The notes under the pieces are model-generated. The model made no database searches, was not told the DNA's origin, and worked only from the letters and a program-made list of their open reading frames with translations. From NCBI GenBank assembly GCA_004020645.1, contig SAQL01000013.1:124001-188000 (forward strand): a stretch of DNA of 64,000 nt. Reading direction: 5' to 3'. This DNA comes from Mesorhizobium sp. GTDB taxonomy: Bacteria > Pseudomonadota > Alphaproteobacteria > Rhizobiales > Rhizobiaceae. Numbering within the stretch: the stretch's first letter is position 1; every line of letters starts with the position of its first letter. A program made the position numbers and the translations under genes. Below are positions 60,815-64,000 of this stretch, in pieces.

Positions 60815-61660
60815 TTGGCAATATCTGAGAAAGCATCTGCGGACCTCCGTCTGGCCTGCATCCAGTTCCAACCGGCCATCGGCCGGTTGGACGACAATCT
60901 CAAGTCGATGGAGCGGCTGATCCGCCAGGCCGCAGGGCTCGGCGCAACGGTGGTGGTGCTGCCGGAACTCGCCGATAGCGGCTATGTCTTCGACAACCAG
61001 GAAGAGTTGGCCGCAATCGCCGCCCCCATCCCTACCGGACGCAGTGCCGTGCTGCTGTGCTCGCTGGCATATGAACTCGGCATGCACATCGTCAGCGGCC
61101 TTGCCGAGCGCGATGGCGACCGGTTCTTCAACGCTGCCATGCTGTGCGGGCCCTCCGGCCCTATCGGCACCTACCGCAAGTTGCATCTGTGGAACCGAGA
61201 GAAGCTCTATTTCCAGCCGGGCAATCTCGGCCTGCCGGTATTCGATACTGCGATCGGCAGGATCGGCGTGGCGATCTGCTACGACGGCTGGTTCCCCGAG
61301 ACCTACCGGCAGCTGGCGCTGAAGGGTGCCGAGCTGGTCTGCGTGCCGACCAACTGGGTGCCGATGCCCGGCCAGGGCCATCACCTCGAGCCGATGGCCA
61401 ACATCCTGCACAAGGCGGCCGCCCACAGCAACGGCATCTACATCGCCTGCGCCGACCGCGTCGGCACCGAGCGCGGCCAGCCCTTTGTCGGCCGGAGCCT
61501 GATCGTCGGGCCGACCGGCTGGCCGATCGCCGGCCCGGCCAGCGAGCAAGACGAGGAAATCCTCAGCGCCACGATCAGGCTCGGCGACATCGCCAAGAGC
61601 CGGGCGCTGAGCGAGCGCAACGACGCTATCGGCGACCGCCGCACCGACGTCTACGGATAA
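60815..61660 (+). CDS. Nitrilase-superfamily amidohydrolase
   Basis: A 281-residue carbon-nitrogen hydrolase starting at TTG 60815 with GGAG seven bases upstream; longer frames would begin inside the terminator. The catalytic triad is Glu51 (VVVLPELADSGYVF), Lys122 (TYRKLHLWNREK) and Cys155 (VAICYDGWFPETYRQLALKG). It cleaves an amide or nitrile to an acid and ammonia. Control by AmiCR and the uptake genes after it point to a small amide or related nitrogen source. Confidence 0.9.
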   Translation: MAISEKASADLRLACIQFQPAIGRLDDNLKSMERLIRQAAGLGATVVVLPELADSGYVFDNQEELAAIAAPIPTGRSAVLLCSLAYELGMHIVSGLAERDGDRFFNAAMLCGPSGPIGTYRKLHLWNREKLYFQPGNLGLPVFDTAIGRIGVAICYDGWFPETYRQLALKGAELVCVPTNWVPMPGQGHHLEPMANILHKAAAHSNGIYIACADRVGTERGQPFVGRSLIVGPTGWPIAGPASEQDEEILSATIRLGDIAKSRALSERNDAIGDRRTDVYG

Positions 61661-61714
61661 CCAAGAAGAAGCCGGCACAACCCGGTACGATCAACACTGA
61701 GAAAGGGGAATACC

Positions 61715-62881
61715 ATGAGAAACAGAACAGTGATCCTTGCCTTCGCCAGCGCCGCCTTGGCCGGCGTCGCCCTGGCGACCACCGCCTTCGCCGAGGACGG
61801 GCCGATCAAGATCGGCATCCCGGTCGGACTGTCAGGCGCCAACAGCGTCGTCGCGCCATCGGTCGTCCAGTCGGCCGAACTGGCGGTCGCCGAGATCAAT
61901 GCCGCCGGCGGCGTGCTCGGACGCCAGCTCGCACTGGAAATCGCCGACGATGCCTCCGGTGCGGCAGGCGCACAAAAGGCCTTCGATTCGCTGGTCTTCC
62001 AGAAGGAGGTCAACGCCGTCATCACCATGGAGACGAGCGCGGCGCGCAATGCCGGCCTGCCGATCATCTCGAAGGGCGACATCCCCTACATCTACACCTC
62101 GTTCTACGAGGGCAAATCCTGCAACGCCAACTTGTTCGTCAACGCCTGGGTGCCGGAGCAGCAGGTCCCGCCGATCGTCGACAATTTCATCAAGTCGCAA
62201 GGCGCCAAGAAGTTCTTCCTGATCGGCTCGGACTATGCTTTCGGCCGCGGCATGCTGGAGTTCGCCAAGGCTTACATCGAGAAGTCGGGCGCCAGCATCG
62301 TCGGCGAGGAATACCTGCCGATGGAAGGCAGCGACTGGACGGCGATCATCTCCAATCTGAAGAGCTCCGGCGCCGATGCCGTGATCACCTCGACGGCGGG
62401 CGGCGCGCCCAATGTCACCTTGACCAAGCAGTTGCGCGGGGCCGGTGTCACCATCCCCTACGGCAATCTGGCCGTCGATGAAGGAACCGCCAAGAGCATG
62501 GGCGCAGATGCGGCCGGAATCTTCATTTCCGCTTCCTATGTCACCAGCATCGACAGCGACGCCAACAAGAGCTTCCTTGCCGCCATGCAGAAGAAGTTCG
62601 GCGCCGAACTTCGCACGCCGAACGACCTTTCGGTGCCGGAATATGAAGGCATCTATCTCTACAAGGCCGCGGTCGAGAAAGCCGGGTCGACCGACACCGC
62701 CGCTGTGCTCGCAGCCCTCGCCGAGGTATCCTTTGTCGGCCCGCGCGGCACGGTCTCGATGAGCAGGCAGCACCATGCTCCGCTGACCATGTATCTCGGC
62801 CAGGTGAAGGCGGATGGCTCGGTCACGGTGGTCGATACCTTCAAGGGCGTCGACCCCGGCGAACAGTGCCCGGACCTGTAG
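61715..62881 (+). CDS. ABC transporter periplasmic binding protein
   Basis: A 388-residue type I binding protein with a signal peptide (ILAFASAALAGVALATTAFA, cleaved near residue 25). The mature part begins IKIGIPVGLSGANSVVAPSV and has EINAAGGVLGRQLALEIADD, IYTSFYEGKSCNANLFVNAW and FLIGSDYAFGRGMLEFAKAY. It belongs to the branched-chain amino acid/amide/urea group. It resembles the cytosolic AmiC-like protein of this operon in the same regions and should bind the same or a similar ligand. GAAAGGGGAA precedes the ATG. Confidence 0.9.
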   Translation: MRNRTVILAFASAALAGVALATTAFAEDGPIKIGIPVGLSGANSVVAPSVVQSAELAVAEINAAGGVLGRQLALEIADDASGAAGAQKAFDSLVFQKEVNAVITMETSAARNAGLPIISKGDIPYIYTSFYEGKSCNANLFVNAWVPEQQVPPIVDNFIKSQGAKKFFLIGSDYAFGRGMLEFAKAYIEKSGASIVGEEYLPMEGSDWTAIISNLKSSGADAVITSTAGGAPNVTLTKQLRGAGVTIPYGNLAVDEGTAKSMGADAAGIFISASYVTSIDSDANKSFLAAMQKKFGAELRTPNDLSVPEYEGIYLYKAAVEKAGSTDTAAVLAALAEVSFVGPRGTVSMSRQHHAPLTMYLGQVKADGSVTVVDTFKGVDPGEQCPDL

Positions 62882-62947
62882 TCGCGCCTGCAATCGCTAC
62901 GGGGTGGCGGTCGTCCGCTACCCCTTCCACATGATCGGGAACTTGCC

Positions 62948-63781
62948 ATGACGCTTCTCCTGGACATGGTGACGACAGCGGCGATCCTGTTCATCGTCGC
63001 CGCCGGCCTGCTGGCGATTTTCGGCGTGCTGAAGATCATCAATTTCGCGCACGGCGCCTGGCTGACGATCGGCGCCTATTGCGCGGTGGCAACGGCCGGC
63101 CTTGGGCTCAACCCATGGCTGGCGCTGCCGATCGCTTTTGCCGTGGGAGCGATCCTCGGCGGGATCACCGAGTTGGTCATCGTGCGGCCGCTCTATCGCC
63201 GACCGCTCGACGCCATCCTGGCGACCTGGGGCCTGGGCATTGTCATCGGCCAGTTGATCACGCTGTGGTTCGGGCGCGACGTGCAGTTTACCCCCAACCT
63301 CCTGTCGGGCACCGTCGATGTCTTTGGCGTCGGGTATTCGCTCTACCGGCTGTTTGCCGTCGCCGCCGCGCTGGTGATCGGGCTCGCCTTCACCTTCCTT
63401 CTCGAAGGAACGCGGCTCGGCCTGTCGGCGCAGGCAGTGATCATGAACGAGATGCTGGCGCGCGCGCTCGGCATCGACACCGCGCGCGTACGGCTGGCTA
63501 CCTTCATGGTCGGCACCGGACTGGCGGCGCTGGCCGGCGTGCTGTTGACGCCGCTGACTAGCGTCGATCCCAACATGGGCGTCGCCTGGCTGATCGGCTC
63601 GTTCATGCTGGTCATGGTGGCCGGCTCGTCCTTCTCGACGTTGGCCATCGCGTGCCTCGTGTTCGGCGGCGCCCAGGTTCTGGTCAGCACCTTCGTCAGC
63701 CCCATTTTCGGCGGCATCACGGTGGCGGTCCTATGCGCCCTGGTGCTGCGCATCAGCCCGAAGGGATTTGCCCGTGCATGA
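62948..63781 (+). CDS. Branched-chain-type ABC permease (LivH/UrtB family)
   Basis: A 277-residue membrane permease with about eight spans: LLDMVTTAAILFIVAAGLLA, INFAHGAWLTIGAYCAV, and the family signature EGTRLGLSAQAVIMNEMLA then ALGIDTARVRLATF. It forms the first half of the channel for the ligand captured by the preceding binding protein. It overlaps the start of the next permease gene by eight bases. Confidence 0.9.
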   Translation: MTLLLDMVTTAAILFIVAAGLLAIFGVLKIINFAHGAWLTIGAYCAVATAGLGLNPWLALPIAFAVGAILGGITELVIVRPLYRRPLDAILATWGLGIVIGQLITLWFGRDVQFTPNLLSGTVDVFGVGYSLYRLFAVAAALVIGLAFTFLLEGTRLGLSAQAVIMNEMLARALGIDTARVRLATFMVGTGLAALAGVLLTPLTSVDPNMGVAWLIGSFMLVMVAGSSFSTLAIACLVFGGAQVLVSTFVSPIFGGITVAVLCALVLRISPKGFARA

Positions 63782-64000
63782 GAACCGTTCCACCCCCGCG
63801 AGGGTCTGGCTGTTTGCCGCACTGGCGCTTGCGGCAGCGGTCATCGTCATCATCGGGCCGGCGCTGTTCGACCGCTTTACGCTGAACGTGCTGACCCGCT
63901 CGATGATTTACGCCATGTTGGCGGTGACCGTTGACATCCTGTGGGGCTACACCGGCATCCTGACCTTCGGGCAGGCTGCGTTCTTCGGCACCGGCGCCTA
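63774..64000 (+). CDS. Branched-chain-type ABC permease (LivM/UrtC family), partial
   Basis: The first 75 codons of a second permease, cut by the right edge. It starts at GTG 63774, overlapping the previous stop. After a short polar start come a membrane span (VWLFAALALAAAVIVIIGPA) and the LivM hallmark LTRSMIYAMLAVTVDILWGY then TGILTFGQAAFFGTGA. ATPase genes are expected beyond the edge. Confidence 0.85.
   Translation, partial: MHENRSTPARVWLFAALALAAAVIVIIGPALFDRFTLNVLTRSMIYAMLAVTVDILWGYTGILTFGQAAFFGTGA

Noticed and set aside
61144..62481. Plus frame of 445 codons across the nitrilase and binding-protein genes
   Set aside because: Out of frame with both genes; Arg-rich translation typical of a shadow frame.

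Overview
The window looks like chromosome (or chromid) of a Mesorhizobium-like member of the Rhizobiales. The evidence is the high GC content, the Exo-type exopolysaccharide genes, the NHEJ genes, and a series of GGAAC-N18/19-TT promoters of the alphaproteobacterial general-stress sigma factor (EcfG/RpoE2). No rRNA, tRNA, CRISPR array, phage or insertion sequence was recognised.

Region 1 (1-25.5 kb) is a surface-polysaccharide cluster. It has a glucose-1-phosphate cytidylyltransferase, a nucleotide-sugar SDR and three NovU-like methyltransferases. It also has an FkbM methyltransferase, four glycosyltransferases (two GT2, one GT4, one DUF707), two AT-richer acyltransferases, an ExoF-like export protein, an O-antigen-polymerase-like membrane protein, an ExoY-like priming transferase and an ExoP-like chain-length protein. 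Two regulators (a LuxR-type protein with a degenerate receiver, and a Crp/Fnr protein) lie beside it. The cluster carries gene debris: a frameshifted PIG-L deacetylase, a decayed TylF methyltransferase and a possible C-terminal remnant. A gene of unknown function runs off the left edge; it starts at a TTG.

Region 2 (25.5-58.6 kb) is a stress and repair region. It holds a HAD-IIA phosphatase, a Rieske/FAD reductase, an SDR, a HAD-ATPase fusion, the TIGR02587/TIGR02588 pair, a PPC-domain protein, DUF763, MgtC, GFA-AlkB, KTSC, two NHEJ modules facing each other (ku-ligD and ku-ligC), a cytosolic ligand-binding protein, a phosphoribosyltransferase, a pyruvate-oxidase-like enzyme, a SIR2 protein, an aldehyde dehydrogenase with its TetR regulator, and many tiny hydrophilic or membrane proteins. 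I found 15 sites matching GGAAC-N18/19-TT in the right place and direction, so much of the region is probably one general-stress regulon.

Region 3 (58.8-64 kb) is an amide/nitrile utilisation operon. A cytosolic AmiC-like sensor and an AmiR-like ANTAR antiterminator come first. A 260-base leader follows, with paired small hairpins and a strong intrinsic terminator. Immediately after the terminator, a nitrilase-family hydrolase starts at a TTG. Then come a periplasmic binding protein and two branched-chain-type ABC permeases, the second cut by the right edge.
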